Assembly: GCA_021323735.1 (NCBI GenBank)
Contig: JAJPKM010000021.1
Location: 124,001 to 188,000 of the forward strand
Origin: Gammaproteobacteria bacterium
GTDB lineage: Bacteria; Pseudomonadota; Gammaproteobacteria; Steroidobacterales; Steroidobacteraceae
DNA length: 64,000 bases
Direction: 5' to 3'
Part shown: one piece after another, positions 62,255 through 64,000 of the stretch
Position numbering within the stretch: the first letter of the stretch is position 1
How the letters are laid out: the number at the start of each line of letters is the position of its first letter
Notes under the pieces: model-generated
Seen by the model: the letters and a program-made list of their open reading frames with translations, nothing else
Database searches by the model: none
What the model was told of the DNA's origin: nothing
Translations under genes and position numbers: made by a program

Positions 62255-62529
62255 CTATACGATCATCCGGTGGAGTGATGATGAAGTGCAGTGCAGCACA
62301 TCCTAATCCCACACCCCTGCCCTGGCCGCCGTACAAGCGTCTTGCCGAATTGACGCACGGATTCGCCGACCCTGGCTCGTCGTAATCGCCTACCCAACCG
62401 CTGGAGCAAACACGACAATTAGTTGCGTGTCAACCATGGTCCTGGGGATGGCCCGCAGCAATCGATTCACCCCATACGATTGTCTGGCCTATAAGCGTTG
62501 CCAGCACCGCGATGCCCTAGATTCCCTAC

Positions 62530-63024
62530 CTATTTTCGTTTAGCGAATCTATTTCGCCAATTCTCCCGCGCTTGGCGACGTACTTCCTCAAGATCGAATT
62601 TCGAGGGCTGCTGCACTCGCATACGTTTCCATACTTCCCTGGCTCTTAGCTGGATTTCCGCGAGTCCCATTGTTCGTTTCGAACCAACGCCATGAGGTGG
62701 TTTCGCCGACCGATTGCTTTCGGAGTCGACCGACGCCGCAAATTTTCTGACCGGTAGCGGTGGTGCCGGATACCTGCCCATCTTGGAATTCCAGTAAGCC
62801 CAAGATCGAGGATCGATGATGCCGGGAGGAGCCTTATCGAGCGCTTCACGAATATCGTCATCGGTCACATGGCGGCGTATCAGCTGCATATCTTCGTGAC
62901 GAGCGTAAGTCATGGCATAAGCCATGAAACGAATCGGCTCGGCGAGCGCTTGCTCCGGCGGTTCAAACCAAATGATCCGCCGCGCTATCTCGCGAGTTAG
63001 CGCCGTCAGCGGGATGGCGTTCAT
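62530..63024 (-). CDS. Partner protein of AbiEii-type nucleotidyltransferase
   Basis: The 164-residue protein has no recognised domain. Segments: an N-terminal helical part (ALTREIARRIIWFEP, AYAMTYARHEDMQ, DDDIREALDKAPPG) and a basic C-terminus (RQARENWRNRFAKR). Its ATG overlaps the stop of the upstream nucleotidyltransferase gene (ATGA), so the two are translated together. It is not an AbiEi-type antitoxin in sequence or order, so it may be a different kind of antitoxin or an accessory protein. Confidence 0.6.
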   Translation of the reverse strand: MNAIPLTALTREIARRIIWFEPPEQALAEPIRFMAYAMTYARHEDMQLIRRHVTDDDIREALDKAPPGIIDPRSWAYWNSKMGRYPAPPLPVRKFAASVDSESNRSAKPPHGVGSKRTMGLAEIQLRAREVWKRMRVQQPSKFDLEEVRRQARENWRNRFAKRK

Positions 63025-63707
63025 ATTTCCTGCTCGTAGTCGTCATCGGACCTGGAGGAGTTGCGATCCAGAGGCGGCAAATGATCCAAGTCCACTTGCC
63101 TTACGGTATCAACCAAGCGCTGCTTTAGGTCTTTCGGCAAGTCTTGCAAATTCCCGTCATCGAAAAAGGATAAGGCCTTCAGCGTGACCTCGGGATTGAA
63201 GCTGGGACCGTACAGCATTTGCGCCGCGGACAGGGCAGTAGGCAGATCGATCTTGCCGGAAGTTAGGAGCGCGTCCATATCCACGTAATCCTTGGCTTCG
63301 GCGCGAACCTGAATCACAGATGCTTTGGCGCCAGCCAGATCGAGCAACGAGGCAATTTTCAAATCGTTCTCTTTCACCACATGAGGCTGTGCCAACCTTG
63401 GCAATTTCGGCACGCCAAAAAAGGAAACCTTTACAGGCTCGCCTCGGTCCACTATCGCAGTCAGCGTGTTCTTTTCGCGCTGAATTGTTTTTGCGTCTCT
63501 CAGGAAGGGAATGCTGCCCTCCAGAGCTTCCAGATTTAGCGGCCGGTTGCAAAAAAAATCAAAATCAACTGACGTCCGATGCCCGAGGTGCAGAGCAATG
63601 GCAGTTCCACCATACAGAACAAATTCATCGGGCACCGCCGACAATTCGCGCCAAAGACGCAGTTGTGCTGCGGGAAGAATGTCCGTGCGCGGAGAAAACT
63701 CCTTCAT
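63021..63707 (-). CDS. AbiEii/AbiGii-type nucleotidyltransferase
   Basis: The 228-residue protein has FVLYGGTAIALHLGHRTSVDFDFF (about residues 30-53) with the GG-T and D-x-D motif of the AbiEii toxin family, plus KENDLKIASLLDLAGAKASV, the following family segment. AbiEii-like enzymes are the toxin of abortive-infection toxin-antitoxin pairs. The gene starts about 120 bases from tRNA-Gly and is the first of a two-gene operon, at the tRNA-proximal end of the putative island, a usual place for defence or stability genes. Confidence 0.82.
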   Translation of the reverse strand: MKEFSPRTDILPAAQLRLWRELSAVPDEFVLYGGTAIALHLGHRTSVDFDFFCNRPLNLEALEGSIPFLRDAKTIQREKNTLTAIVDRGEPVKVSFFGVPKLPRLAQPHVVKENDLKIASLLDLAGAKASVIQVRAEAKDYVDMDALLTSGKIDLPTALSAAQMLYGPSFNPEVTLKALSFFDDGNLQDLPKDLKQRLVDTVRQVDLDHLPPLDRNSSRSDDDYEQEI

Positions 63708-63829
63708 CTAAGGGAGTTTAAAGGCACGGCCGCGCGCGCGGAAGGCTGATCTTGCCGATCAGTTGCTTGCGCCTCCCCCGATAGGATTAACCGGAGGGAA
63801 TGCCGCCTGGGAGCGCGCTGTGAAAATTT

Positions 63830-63905
<76 letters not shown>

Positions 63906-64000
63906 CTCAAACAGAGGCGCAATTGTAGGGCCGTACTGCCGGGAGTCAAGAAGAAATCACCGAAAAATGCGGCTAACGCCTTGAACCGCCCGACAATTTC

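Overview
The window looks like chromosome of a GC-rich gammaproteobacterium. This is inferred from three things: a System I cytochrome c maturation operon (ccmABCDEF), a cytochrome bd operon with the small subunits CydP and CydX, and tRNA-Gly(GCC) and tRNA-Cys(GCA) genes whose order recalls the enterobacterial glyW-cysT-leuZ array. No ribosomal RNA, prophage, intact insertion sequence or CRISPR array was seen. The species cannot be named from the sequence.

Layout. (1) 1-4570, minus strand: ccmA-B-C-D-E-F, tightly overlapping, with ccmF cut by the window start. (2) 4832-20254, mostly plus: a radical-SAM/SPASM protein, a B12-binding-type radical SAM protein, a methyltransferase, a second B12-type radical SAM protein and an ABC flippase/exporter. 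These are followed by an acyltransferase, three unrelated-looking sulfotransferases, a HAF-repeat protein, a polysaccharide deacetylase, a methyltransferase and a family 2 glycosyltransferase. A stranded C-terminal scrap of metH and a direct repeat in front of two sulfotransferase genes show the region was assembled by rearrangement. (3) 20224-31655: two polytopic glycosyltransferases, then a nine-gene coupled operon. It holds four NAD(P)-type oxidoreductases followed by hddA, hddC, gmhA, gmhB and a transaldolase, which together can make GDP-D-glycero-D-manno-heptose. A polyprenol-phosphate-type glycosyltransferase faces its end. (4) 31952-38078: two paralogous B12-type radical SAM proteins, an HPr-kinase-like protein, a methyltransferase and a NTP_transf_5-type nucleotidyltransferase.

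(5) 38339-43636: two small envelope proteins, tRNA-Leu(UAA), a class III cyclase and cydP-cydA-cydB-cydX. (6) 43624-51633: what looks like a lipid head-group pathway. It has a CDP-alcohol phosphotransferase, a 2-oxoglutarate/Fe(II) oxygenase, a YbhN/HpnL-like membrane protein, a sugar-phosphate-type nucleotidylyltransferase and an outer-membrane beta-barrel on the minus strand, with a divergent MMPL/RND transporter and a Rieske oxygenase beside it. (7) 52228-63905: a likely genomic island between tRNA-Cys and tRNA-Gly. A 3' remnant of tRNA-Gly lies next to tRNA-Cys and the intact tRNA-Gly closes the other end. The cargo is a secreted alkaline-phosphatase-fold protein, a protein made of seven Myb/SANT-like repeats, a GSU2403-type nucleotidyltransferase-fold protein with a second broken copy, two c-di-GMP enzymes and an AbiEii-type nucleotidyltransferase pair.

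Regions 2 to 4 together read as a surface glycan or glycolipid locus. Heptose nucleotide supply, glycosyltransferases, acyl and sulfate decorations and a flippase are all present, along with five radical SAM enzymes whose substrates are unknown.
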